Shown: piece after piece, positions 1 through 8,999 of the stretch
Numbering within the stretch: the stretch's first letter is position 1
Layout: every line of letters starts with the position of its first letter
Source of the DNA: JAICKM01 sp050998805
GTDB lineage: Bacteria > Chloroflexota > Chloroflexia > QHBQ01 > JAICKM01
NCBI GenBank assembly: GCA_050998805.1
Contig: JBPCPV010000048.1
Span: forward strand, 62,001-126,000
DNA length: 64,000 nt
Direction of reading: 5' to 3'
Notes under the pieces: model-generated
The model's database searches: none
What the model was told of the DNA's origin: nothing
The model's input: only the letters and a program-made list of their open reading frames with translations
Translations under genes and position numbers: made by a program

Positions 1-2
1 GC

Positions 3-227
3 TGGATCATCGGCAGCCGGTTGGCGAACGGGCTGATGCCCGGGGCGCAGAGGCGGTTCTGGAGCGTCTGGCTGCCGCTCGGCTACGCGCTCGGCCTGCT
101 GCTGGTGCTGCTCCCCGGGCCGAGCCTCCCGCTGGGGCTGGTCTGGGCTGTGGGCGCGCTCGCCGCAGGTATTTGGACGCTCCCGCAGGCTGAACCCATG
201 CTTTCTAACACAACTCCAACGCTCTAG
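3..227 (+). CDS. C-terminal end of a membrane protein (partial, starts before the window)
   Basis: The reading frame is open from base 3 and ends at a TAG at 225-227, so this is the 3' end of a gene that begins upstream of the window. The 74 visible residues hold two strongly hydrophobic stretches (around GYALGLLLVLLPG and PLGLVWAVGALAAGIW), separated by a short proline-rich turn, and end in a polar tail. That is the pattern of the last two membrane segments of a polytopic inner-membrane protein. The visible part does not identify a family. The ATG at base 21 is in frame but is probably internal. Confidence 0.45.
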   Translation, partial: WIIGSRLANGLMPGAQRRFWSVWLPLGYALGLLLVLLPGPSLPLGLVWAVGALAAGIWTLPQAEPMLSNTTPTL

Positions 228-239
228 CGCCGCGCAAAC

Positions 240-260
240 CTTGACAGTAGTGTTATCAAG
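240..260. promoter_or_regulatory. HAIR-type HspR operator
   Basis: The 21-base sequence CTTGACA-N7-TATCAAG is an inverted repeat with arms CTTGA and TCAAG. The spacing matches the HAIR element (CTTGAGT-N7-ACTCAAG) bound by HspR in actinobacteria and relatives. It overlaps the -35 box of the promoter in front of the dnaJ-like gene, and hspR lies in the same operon, so autoregulation by HspR is the natural reading. The inner arm bases deviate from consensus. Confidence 0.7.
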
Positions 261-270
261 CCGGTATAAT
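241..270 (+). promoter_or_regulatory. Consensus sigma-70 promoter of the dnaJ-hspR operon
   Basis: A perfect TTGACA (241-246) and a perfect TATAAT (265-270) are separated by 18 bases. Transcription would start near 277, giving a leader of about 78 bases that contains four heptanucleotide repeats (281-308). The -35 hexamer lies inside the HAIR-like operator, so repressor binding would block polymerase. Confidence 0.8.
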
Positions 271-280
271 TGGTGAGCGT

Positions 281-308
281 TCAGCCGTCAGCGATCAGCC
301 GTCAGCAG
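281..308. repeat. Heptanucleotide tandem repeat (TCAGCNN x4)
   Basis: Four consecutive seven-base units, TCAGCCG, TCAGCGA, TCAGCCG and TCAGCAG, lie in the leader between promoter and start codon. The same unit class recurs at 8174-8208, 8279-8306, 12393-12410, 21078-21098, 27644-27692, 41301-41497 and 55574-55601. Confidence 0.85.
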
Positions 309-354
309 AGGCACTCGCTGCCTGCATGGGCTATTGGAACAGAGGAACTACACA

Positions 355-1410
355 TTGCAGGTCAAAGATTACTACCAGACGTTGGGTGCCAAGCGCGAGG
401 CAACCGAGAAAGAGATCCGCTCTGCATATCGCAAACTGGCGCGCAAATATCATCCCGATGTGAACCCGAACAACAAAGAGGCCGAGGCTAAGTTCAAGGA
501 GATCAACGAAGCCTACGAGGTTCTGAGCGACGCCGAAAAGCGCAAGAAGTACGACAAGTTCGGGGCCGATTGGGAGCAGTTCGAGAAGATGGGCGGCGCG
601 CCTGGCGACTTCGACTTCAACCGCTATGGCGGAGGAGCCGGGGCGGGGCGCGTCTACACCGGCGCGGCGCCCGGTGGGGCCGAGTTCAGCGACTTCTTCG
701 AGTCGCTCTTCGGCGGCATGGGCACGCGCGGTAGGGTGTCGGGCATCGGCGGCGATCCCTTCGGGCACGGCTACACACGGCAGGTGACCCGTCGTGGGGA
801 AGACTTCGAGCATCCGCTTGAAGTCACGCTGGAGGAAGCCGCGAACGGCACCTCGCGGCGCTTGCAGATGCAGGTCGAGGATGTATGCTCAACCTGTGGA
901 GGCAGCGGGGTGCAGGCGAACAGAACCTGCCCGACCTGCGGCGGCAGCGGCGTCGTGCAGAGGCTCAAGACCCTCGAAGTCAACATCCCGCCGGGCGTCC
1001 ACACAGGCTCACGGGTCCGGGTGCGCGGCGAGGGCGGCCCTGGCTCCCCCGGCCAGCCTCGGGGCGACCTCTACCTGGTCGTCACCGTGCTGCCGCACCC
1101 GCGTTTCGCGCGCAAGGGCGACGACCTTGCGCTGACGGTAACGGTGCCGCTATACACGATGGTCCTCGGCGGCGAGATCCGCGTGCCGACGATAAAGGGT
1201 ACGAATCTGGCACTGAACATCCCTGCGGCCACCCAGAACGGGCGCACCTTCCGGCTCAAGGGGCAGGGTATGCCCCACCTCGGCAGCCCGACGCAACGGG
1301 GCGACCTACTGGTGAAGGCCGAGGTCGAGCTGCCGAAAGACCTGACGGACGAAGAGAGGGAACTCTTCGAGCAGCTAAAGCGTATAAATAGTGAGGAGGC
1401 CGCCACATGA
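355..1410 (+). CDS. dnaJ: DnaJ-family co-chaperone with a half-size zinc finger
   Basis: Hsp40 co-chaperone that stimulates DnaK ATPase and delivers unfolded clients. The 351-residue product has an N-terminal J domain with the HPD motif at residues 33-35, a Gly/Phe-rich linker (about 75-135), a zinc-binding segment, and the C-terminal client-binding domains (IPPGVHTGSRVRVRGEG onward). Only two CXXCXGXG motifs are present (CSTCGGSG at 178-185 and CPTCGGSG at 192-199), where classical DnaJ has four, so at most one zinc ion should bind. TTG at 355 is preferred because AGAGGA (341-346) sits eight bases upstream; an earlier in-frame TTG at 334 lacks such a site. The gene overlaps hspR by four bases. 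Class I DnaJ and CbpA-like forms are both possible names; the family itself is certain. Confidence 0.9.
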   Translation: MQVKDYYQTLGAKREATEKEIRSAYRKLARKYHPDVNPNNKEAEAKFKEINEAYEVLSDAEKRKKYDKFGADWEQFEKMGGAPGDFDFNRYGGGAGAGRVYTGAAPGGAEFSDFFESLFGGMGTRGRVSGIGGDPFGHGYTRQVTRRGEDFEHPLEVTLEEAANGTSRRLQMQVEDVCSTCGGSGVQANRTCPTCGGSGVVQRLKTLEVNIPPGVHTGSRVRVRGEGGPGSPGQPRGDLYLVVTVLPHPRFARKGDDLALTVTVPLYTMVLGGEIRVPTIKGTNLALNIPAATQNGRTFRLKGQGMPHLGSPTQRGDLLVKAEVELPKDLTDEERELFEQLKRINSEEAAT

Positions 1411-1715
1411 GTAAGCGCGGCCCCGAAGAAGAGCCGCGCTATGTGATCAGCGTGGCGGCCGGCCTGCTCCAGGTTCACCCCCAGACCCTGCGCCTCTACG
1501 AACGCGAAGGGCTGATCGAGCCGGGCCGCAGTTCCGGTGGTATCCGCCTCTACTCGGAGAGCGACATCTGGCGTATCCGCTCGATGCAGCATCTGACCGA
1601 CGAGCTAGGGGTCAACTTGGCGGGCGCCGAGGTGATCCTGAACATGCGGGAACTGATCCTCGACCTCCACCGCCAAATCGCCGAGATCCGGAGCGAACTA
1701 GATATTGACATATAG
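1407..1715 (+). CDS. hspR: HspR, MerR-family heat-shock repressor
   Basis: A 102-residue MerR-type regulator. The winged helix-turn-helix is clear (YVISVAAGLLQVHPQTLRLYEREGLIEPGR, then GGIRLYSESDIWRI), followed by a helix (ELGVNLAGAEVILNM) and a short coiled coil (LILDLHRQIAEIRSEL). This is the HspR architecture, in which the repressor binds HAIR operators and needs DnaK as co-repressor. It starts inside the end of the dnaJ-like gene (ATGA overlap), so the two are translationally coupled. The HAIR-like site at 240-260 in front of the operon supports autoregulation. No dnaK is present in the window. Confidence 0.92.
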   Translation: MSKRGPEEEPRYVISVAAGLLQVHPQTLRLYEREGLIEPGRSSGGIRLYSESDIWRIRSMQHLTDELGVNLAGAEVILNMRELILDLHRQIAEIRSELDIDI

Positions 1716-1748
1716 GGTATACTAGTCTTAGAGACTGGCCCGCATACC

Positions 1749-1772
1749 AATAGCGTATCAAATAGCGTATCA
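1749..1772. repeat. Tandem 12-base direct repeat upstream of clpC
   Basis: AATAGCGTATCA occurs twice back to back (1749-1760 and 1761-1772) just before the ribosome-binding site of the Clp gene. It could be a regulator site or a simple duplication. No clear -35/-10 pair is visible: TTGACA at 1705-1710 and TATACT at 1718-1723 are too close together to form a promoter. Confidence 0.6.
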
Positions 1773-1786
1773 AAAGGAAAAGAAAA

Positions 1787-4291
<2,505 letters not shown>

Positions 4292-4300
4292 GAGATAGGC

Positions 4301-4630
4301 ATGGTCAGGATCAGTGCCAACCCGGTTCCCCTAAGCGTGGACAAACATGGCACCATCCGGGTGGCGGGGACGCGCCTGACCCTGGACAGCGTGATCGAGG
4401 TCTACAAACAAGGCAAGACGCCGGAAGAGATCCGCGAGTGCTTCACCGGCATCAGTCTCGCCGACATCTATGAGGTGCTGGGCTACTACCTGCGGCATAC
4501 AGCAGAGGTCGAAACGTATCTGGCAGAACAGGAGGCGCAGGGGGAAGCCGTCCGGCGAGAGGTCGAGGCGTACCAGCCGCCCAGCCCGTTTCGTGAGCGC
4601 GCGCTCAGTTGTAGCGCCCCTCAGCCTTGA
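4301..4630 (+). CDS. DUF433 protein, orphan antitoxin-like
   Basis: A 109-residue DUF433 protein. The family core is visible (GTIRVAGTRLTLDSVIEVYKQGKTPEEIRECFTGISLADIYEVLGYYLRHTAEVETYL): a small beta hairpin plus helix-turn-helix-like helices. DUF433 proteins are usually antitoxins encoded just upstream of a DUF5615 PIN-like toxin, as in the second copy here at 52380-52715. No DUF5615 gene follows this copy; the next gene is the exporter permease. It begins nine bases after clpC with GGAGA as ribosome-binding site and is probably co-transcribed with it. Its stop codon overlaps the -35 box of the next promoter. Confidence 0.85.
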   Translation: MVRISANPVPLSVDKHGTIRVAGTRLTLDSVIEVYKQGKTPEEIRECFTGISLADIYEVLGYYLRHTAEVETYLAEQEAQGEAVRREVEAYQPPSPFRERALSCSAPQP

Positions 4631-4656
4631 CACCCGCGCTCGCGGCCCCGTATAAT
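4627..4656 (+). promoter_or_regulatory. Consensus sigma-70 promoter of the polysaccharide exporter operon
   Basis: Perfect TTGACA (4627-4632) and TATAAT (4651-4656) with an 18-base spacer. The start point near 4663 falls just before the ribosome-binding site AGGAGGA (4664-4670), so the mRNA leader would be only about 17 bases. Confidence 0.82.
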
Positions 4657-4679
4657 GGCGGCTAGGAGGAACGCCCTGT

Positions 4680-6365
4680 TTGCTGGCCCGCACCCGTGAT
4701 GCTGTAACCTACCGCGACCTGTTGCGTAATCTCGTGGTCCGGGATCTTAAAGTCCGTTACCGCGGTTCCTTCATAGGCTTCCTCTGGTCGCTGCTCAACC
4801 CTCTGCTGATGATGGGGGTCTATTGGTTTGTCTTCACCCAGCTCCTCAAGTCCAACAAGCCCGACTTCCACATCTTCGTCTTCGTGGCTTTGCTGCCCTG
4901 GAACTGGTGCGCGTCGGCGGTCTTGGGCGGCATCACCAGCATCGTCGGCAACGGCCACCTGATCAAGAAGGTCTACTTCCCGCGCGAAATCCTGCCCCTG
5001 AGCGTAGTCATCTCCAACGGCATCAACTTCCTCTTCGCGCTGCCGATCCTCTTCCTGCTTATGGCCCTGGCGGGCACAGGCCCTGGCTTGCAGACCATGA
5101 CCGGGCACGGCGGCCCCGTCGAGAGCGTCGCGTTCTCTCCCGACGGCGGGACGATGGCCTCGGCGAGCGACGACCACACCGTGCGCCGCTGGCGCGTGGC
5201 CGACGGCGCGGCCCTCGGCGCGTTCACCGGGCCGACTGCCGCCGTGTCGAGTATTGCCTTCTCGCCCGATGCGGGCACCCTCGCGGCAGGCAGCGAAGAC
5301 CACACCGTGAGCCTCTGGAACGCCGGCAACGGCACACTCCTGCGCTCGATTGATGCAGGGGCCAAAGTGGACGGCGTAGCCTTTGCCCCCAAAGGCGACA
5401 TGATAGCCGCAGCCACCCAGAACGGCACGGTTCGCGTCTGGCGGAGCGACGGCACCCCTGCCTACACAATCTCGGTCCACGGAGGCGCGGTCTGGGGCGT
5501 CGCCTTCTCGCCCGATGAGGCGATACTCGCCGCCGGCGGCGACGACCGGCGCGTTCACCTCTGGCAGGCGGCGAGCGGCGCGCCGATCCGCACCCTCGAA
5601 GGCCATAAGCAACCTGTGATCAGCCTCGCTTTCTCGCACGACGGCTCGACAATCGGCGCGGGCGGCACCGACGGCAGCGTGCTGCTCTGGCGCACCGTAG
5701 ACGGCGCGCCGTTGCTCACACTCGACACCCAGACGAAGAGCGTCTACAGCCTCGCCTTCTCGCCCCACGACGACCTGCTCGTTACCGGCGGCGACGACCG
5801 GCTCGTGCATCTCTGGCGCACCGCCGATGGAACGAGCGTGCGGACCTTCAGCGGCCATAACGCCCAGGTAAACAGCGTCGCCTTCTCGCTTGACGGCACC
5901 CAAATCGCCTCCGGCAGCAGCGACGCAGCCGTGCGCCTCTGGGCGACGATCGGCGAACAACGCCTCCAATTCTCGCCGAACATCGCCTGGATACCGATGC
6001 TCATAGTCATACAGGCGATCTTCCTATCCGGCGTCGCCTTCTTCCTCTCGGCGCTCAATGTCTTCTTCCGCGACACCCAGGCGATCATGGAGGTCGGTAT
6101 CCAGGCGTGGTTCTTCCTCACGCCCATCATCTATGACGCGAAAGAAGTCCTGCCGAACCTGGCGAACGTCATGTACTGGCTCAACCCGATGGCCTCGATC
6201 ATCTCGAACTACCGCATCATCCTCTACAACGACGCGCTCGACCCCGCGGCCGGCGCGCCCGATCCGGTCTTCCTGCTGCGGACACTGATCACCTCGGTTA
6301 TCGTGCTGGTCATCGGCTACTCCTTTTTCCGCAGATACAGCCGTAACTTCGGTGAAGAGCTGTGA
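4680..6365 (+). CDS. Wzm/TarG-type ABC-2 permease with an inserted seven-repeat WD40 propeller
   Basis: A 561-residue permease of a polysaccharide ABC exporter. Residues 1-131 are the front half of an ABC-2 O-antigen/teichoate permease: an amphipathic start, TM1 (about 32-56), TM2 (63-89), the cytoplasmic coupling segment with FPRE (100-103) and TM3 (105-131). Residues 435-561 are the rear half: TM4 (435-460), FFRDTQAIME, TM5 with FFLTPIIY, and TM6 near 529-550. Between them, residues 141-429 form seven WD40 repeats (each about 41 residues, pattern VxxVAFSPDG...DDxxVxLW). That is enough for one closed beta-propeller, whereas normal family members are about 260-280 residues. In known Wzm structures the TM3-TM4 loop faces outward, so the propeller should be extracytoplasmic (inference). 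Start TTG at 4680, nine bases after AGGAGGA. The reading frame is uninterrupted, and the ATPase gene overlaps its stop. Confidence 0.9.
   Translation: MLARTRDAVTYRDLLRNLVVRDLKVRYRGSFIGFLWSLLNPLLMMGVYWFVFTQLLKSNKPDFHIFVFVALLPWNWCASAVLGGITSIVGNGHLIKKVYFPREILPLSVVISNGINFLFALPILFLLMALAGTGPGLQTMTGHGGPVESVAFSPDGGTMASASDDHTVRRWRVADGAALGAFTGPTAAVSSIAFSPDAGTLAAGSEDHTVSLWNAGNGTLLRSIDAGAKVDGVAFAPKGDMIAAATQNGTVRVWRSDGTPAYTISVHGGAVWGVAFSPDEAILAAGGDDRRVHLWQAASGAPIRTLEGHKQPVISLAFSHDGSTIGAGGTDGSVLLWRTVDGAPLLTLDTQTKSVYSLAFSPHDDLLVTGGDDRLVHLWRTADGTSVRTFSGHNAQVNSVAFSLDGTQIASGSSDAAVRLWATIGEQRLQFSPNIAWIPMLIVIQAIFLSGVAFFLSALNVFFRDTQAIMEVGIQAWFFLTPIIYDAKEVLPNLANVMYWLNPMASIISNYRIILYNDALDPAAGAPDPVFLLRTLITSVIVLVIGYSFFRRYSRNFGEEL
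5100..5966 (+). repeat. Seven tandem WD40 repeats within the permease gene
   Basis: Seven units of about 120-126 bases encode successive WD40 blades. Recurrent codons such as GTCGCCTTCTCGCCCGA and GACGACC...CTCTGGCG show recent similarity between blades. The block starts right after the TM3 codons and ends just before the TM4 codons, and it keeps the frame. Confidence 0.9.
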
Positions 6366-7747
6366 GCGGGCGTATCAAAGTCATCAAGTTCAGCCACGTC
6401 TCGAAGCGATTTGACCTCCACCAACACAAGTCCAACTCCTTCCAAGAGAAGCTCACCGGCCTCGTCGGCCGGGGCCGCAACCTCACCCAGCCGCCGCCCG
6501 AACTCGCCCCGCCCGCCCGCTCCTTCTGGGCGTTGCGCGACGTGAACTTCTCGGTCTACTCCGGCGAGGCCCTCGGCATCATCGGCGAAAACGGCTCCGG
6601 CAAGTCCACCAGCCTCAAAATGATCAGCCGGATACTATACCCGACCGAGGGCAGCGTCTCGGTGCGCGGCAAAGTCTCGGCCCTCCTCGAACTCGGCACC
6701 GGGTTTCATCCCGACCTGACCGGCACGGAGAACGTCTACCTCAACGGCAGCCTGCTCGGCCTCAGCCACCGCCAGATGGGCGCGCGCTACCCCGACATCG
6801 TGCGCTTCGCCGAACTCGCGCGCTTCATTGACACGCCGATCAAGCACTGGTCGTCGGGCATGGTGATGCGCCTCGGCTTTGCGGTGGCGATCAACGTTGA
6901 CCCCGACATCCTGATCACCGACGAGGTGCTGGCGGTCGGCGACGAGGCGTTCCAGCGCAAGTGCCTGGAGCAGATCGCGGCCTTCCGGCGCGCCGGCAAG
7001 ACGATCATCTTCGTCTCCCACGCCCTCGAAGCTGTGCGCGGGCTGTGTAGCCGCGCGATCTGGCTCGACCACGGCGAAGTCCGCGCCGACGGCCCCGCGA
7101 GCGTGGTGATCGACAAGTACCTCGACTTCGCCAACGAGCGCCACCGTGTGCGCCTCCTCGAAGAATACGCCGCCCGCTACGAGGCAATGCCCCCGCCGCA
7201 GACCCCCGCGACTATAAGCGAAGGCGACTCCGGCCTCGCCCTCGACGACGACGATGACCCTGGCCCCGCCTCCGAGCCGGGAGAGGAGCAGCAACCGTCG
7301 GGGCGCTGGGGCACCGGCCGCGCCCACATCACCGACGTGACCTTCCTCGACGCGCACGGCGAGCCGGGCAACGTCTTCACCACCGGCGACCGTATGATCA
7401 TCCGCATCTTCTACGAAGCCCCCGAACGTATCGAGCACCCTGTCTTCGGGCTGGCGCTCTACACCGAGGGCGGCGTCCATCTCAACGGCCCGAACACCCG
7501 CTTCTCCGGCTACGACATGCCGCTCATCGAAGGCGAGGGCCACATTGACTACATCATCCCCGAACTCCCCCTGCTCGGCGGCGTCTACGACCTCACTGTG
7601 GCGGTCACCGATAGCGAAATCACCGAGACCTTCGACCACCTCCATCGCCGCTACCACTTCGTAGTCCAGCCGAACACCGCCCTCCCCGAACGCTGGGGCA
7701 TCATCTACATCCCCGGCGAGTGGGCCGCTCCCCCTGCCCTGGCATAG
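6362..7747 (+). CDS. Wzt-type polysaccharide ABC exporter ATPase with C-terminal carbohydrate-binding domain
   Basis: A 461-residue partner ATPase of the upstream permease. The nucleotide-binding domain shows Walker A GENGSGKS, the lineage-typical KVSALLELGTGFHPDLTGTEN stretch, the signature WSSGM, Walker B ILITDEV and the H-loop SHALEA. After a flexible acidic/proline linker (about 275-315) comes a Wzt_C-like beta-sandwich (HITDVTFLDAHGEPGNVFTTGDRMIIRIFYEAP onward). In O-antigen exporters this domain recognises the glycan end. It starts with GTG overlapping the permease stop (GTGA), so the two are coupled. The exported glycan is unknown, since no glycosyltransferase cluster is adjacent. Confidence 0.93.
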   Translation: MSGRIKVIKFSHVSKRFDLHQHKSNSFQEKLTGLVGRGRNLTQPPPELAPPARSFWALRDVNFSVYSGEALGIIGENGSGKSTSLKMISRILYPTEGSVSVRGKVSALLELGTGFHPDLTGTENVYLNGSLLGLSHRQMGARYPDIVRFAELARFIDTPIKHWSSGMVMRLGFAVAINVDPDILITDEVLAVGDEAFQRKCLEQIAAFRRAGKTIIFVSHALEAVRGLCSRAIWLDHGEVRADGPASVVIDKYLDFANERHRVRLLEEYAARYEAMPPPQTPATISEGDSGLALDDDDDPGPASEPGEEQQPSGRWGTGRAHITDVTFLDAHGEPGNVFTTGDRMIIRIFYEAPERIEHPVFGLALYTEGGVHLNGPNTRFSGYDMPLIEGEGHIDYIIPELPLLGGVYDLTVAVTDSEITETFDHLHRRYHFVVQPNTALPERWGIIYIPGEWAAPPALA

Positions 7748-7756
7748 GTCTTGCAT
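7740..7756 (+). promoter_or_regulatory. Sigma-54-type (-24/-12) promoter before the receiver gene
   Basis: TGGCATA-GGTC-TTGCAT matches the TGGCACG-N4-TTGCW consensus, with GG and GC exactly 12 bases apart. It overlaps the last codons of the exporter ATPase gene and would start transcription near 7766, 33 bases before the response regulator. An NtrC-type activator is encoded at 45370-46827. No rpoN lies in the window. Confidence 0.55.
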
Positions 7757-7798
7757 TAATCACAACAACCGGCTTATCCGTCGGGCAGGGAGTGCAAA

Positions 7799-8170
7799 AT
7801 GAGGAAGAAACTACACCTCATGGTGGTGGATGACGAACCGACTATACGCGAAGTGTGCGTTGACATACTAAGCAGCGAAGGCTACAGTGTCGCCACGGCC
7901 AACAACGGCCGCGAGGCAGTCGAAATGCTGACGGATCGGCCCGCCGATCTCGTGCTCATGGACGCCACTATGCCGGGCATTGACGGCATCGCAGCCTGCC
8001 GGTTGCTCAAGTTGGATGCGCGCACTCGCCACATCCCCATCGTCATCATGTCGGCAGCCGGCAACACAGTCACCCGCCTCGCCGCCGTGCAGGGAATGAT
8101 CGTCGCCTTCCTCCCTAAGCCCTTCGACCTTGACCAGCTCCTCGCCACCGTGAAGCAGTTCGCCGGCTAG
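7799..8170 (+). CDS. Single-domain response regulator (CheY-like receiver)
   Basis: A 123-residue stand-alone receiver with the full catalytic set: acidic pair D11/D12, phospho-acceptor D55 (VLMDATMPGIDG), the switch Ser in MSAAG, and the conserved Lys in FLPKPF. There is no output domain, so it must act through protein contacts or as a phosphorelay intermediate. The ATG follows GGGAG. It stands alone behind a candidate sigma-54 promoter, and its 3' end meets a long inverted-repeat hairpin. Confidence 0.92.
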   Translation: MRKKLHLMVVDDEPTIREVCVDILSSEGYSVATANNGREAVEMLTDRPADLVLMDATMPGIDGIAACRLLKLDARTRHIPIVIMSAAGNTVTRLAAVQGMIVAFLPKPFDLDQLLATVKQFAG

Positions 8171-8175
8171 CTTTC

Positions 8176-8309
8176 AGCTATCAGCCGTCAGCTATCAGCC
8201 GTCAGCTAAAAGAGCCGTGCCTATTGCGACCCGGCATATGACCCGGCATGGTAGTCTCTTGAGAACCCCAAGGACACTGCTGAAAGCTGAAAGCTGACGG
8301 CTGATAGCT
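8176..8309. terminator. Long inverted repeat built from heptads between convergent genes
   Basis: Heptad block 8176-8206 and its inverted counterpart 8279-8309 pair over 28 of 31 positions, with a loop of about 72 bases. The stem lies exactly between two convergent genes (ending at 8170 and 8309). It could therefore act as a bidirectional terminator or 3'-end stabiliser, although there is no U-tract. Confidence 0.55.
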
Positions 8310-8875
8310 CATCCCCTCCGCGCCAACAGGACCGTGATCAGCCCCGCCAGGCCGAACAGGTAGAGCGGGTAGATCGCGGTTTCGAGCGACCAGGGCCGGA
8401 TTGCGAAGAGGTTGAGCGTGTCTCCCACCAAGAACAAGCCCCACGAGAGCCGGTCCTCGCTTTCGGGGTCCGTGTACGACTTGCGGATAGTCGGCACCGC
8501 GCCGAAGATGTCGATCAGGATATTGACGAGCGTAGCGGCGAGCGGCGAGCCGGACACCACCCAGAGCAGCAGGCTGCCTCCGGCCCCCGCGAAGCACGCG
8601 CGGTCGAGCCGGGTCCACCCACCCTCCCCGTACTTCATGGCGAGCAAGGCCGTGAGCAGCGGGCCGACGACATAGCTCAGCGGCACCCAGAGCGAATCGC
8701 GCGCCCCGGTCGCGTAGTAGCTTCCGGCGAGCAGCGTGCCGATGACCGTCCAGATCCACCAGCTCGCGCGGTTCGGGCGGGTCTTGCCCCTCACCATCGT
8801 GAGCAAGTAAGGCACGAAGCCGAGAAGCGCGAAGCCCCCTGCGACAGCCCCGATCAGCGCGGGCAAATCGGTCAT
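8309..8875 (-). CDS. PQ-loop/SWEET-like polytopic membrane protein
   Basis: A 188-residue protein with six or seven hydrophobic helices. It shows an internal duplication: the first half has GFVPYLLTMVRGKTRPNRASWWIWTVIG and the second GAVPTIRKSYTDPESEDRLSWGLFLVG. Both follow the pattern helix-P-x-x-x-K...R-x-S-W-x-(I/L)-(W/F) of PQ-loop-type repeats, so a small-molecule carrier or sensor is plausible, but no substrate can be named. The ATG at 8875 is chosen because CAGGAGAT lies just upstream; the frame extends further up but without membrane-protein character. Confidence 0.6.
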   Translation of the reverse strand: MTDLPALIGAVAGGFALLGFVPYLLTMVRGKTRPNRASWWIWTVIGTLLAGSYYATGARDSLWVPLSYVVGPLLTALLAMKYGEGGWTRLDRACFAGAGGSLLLWVVSGSPLAATLVNILIDIFGAVPTIRKSYTDPESEDRLSWGLFLVGDTLNLFAIRPWSLETAIYPLYLFGLAGLITVLLARRG

Positions 8876-8893
8876 CGGCGCATCTCCTGGCGA

Positions 8894-8957
8894 GTGGTTA
8901 GTGGTTGGCGGTGGGCAGTACCGCTTTTCGTGTTTTTCCGTGTTCTTTCGTGGATCG
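8894..8957. repeat. Composite intergenic repeat (GTGGTTR heptads plus CTTTTCGTG module)
   Basis: GTGGTTA and GTGGTTG heptads at 8894-8907 are followed by a TTTTCGTG-rich module at 8923-8957 ending in CGTGGATCG. Related modules occur at 27405-27473 and, reversed, at 45247-45290. Confidence 0.7.
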
Positions 8958-8983
8958 GCTCGCACGGTCTGTGCCTCCGGATG

Positions 8984-8992
8984 TGGTATAAT
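8984..8992 (+). promoter_or_regulatory. Extended -10 promoter of the DUF2723 gene
   Basis: TGGTATAAT (8984-8992) is an extended -10 element with no good -35. The 13-base string GATGTGGTATAAT is also found before ruvB on the other strand. The predicted start point coincides with the ATG at 9000, which suggests a leaderless transcript. Confidence 0.6.
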
Positions 8993-8999
8993 GGCGGCA

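Noticed and set aside
1705..1723. TTGACA plus TATACT as a promoter for clpC
   Set aside because: The two hexamers are only seven bases apart, which polymerase cannot use; no alternative -10 is visible at the right distance.
5100..5966. WD40 block as a separate gene interrupting the permease
   Set aside because: There is no stop or start at either junction, the frame is continuous, and both permease halves are complete and fit together once the block is removed.
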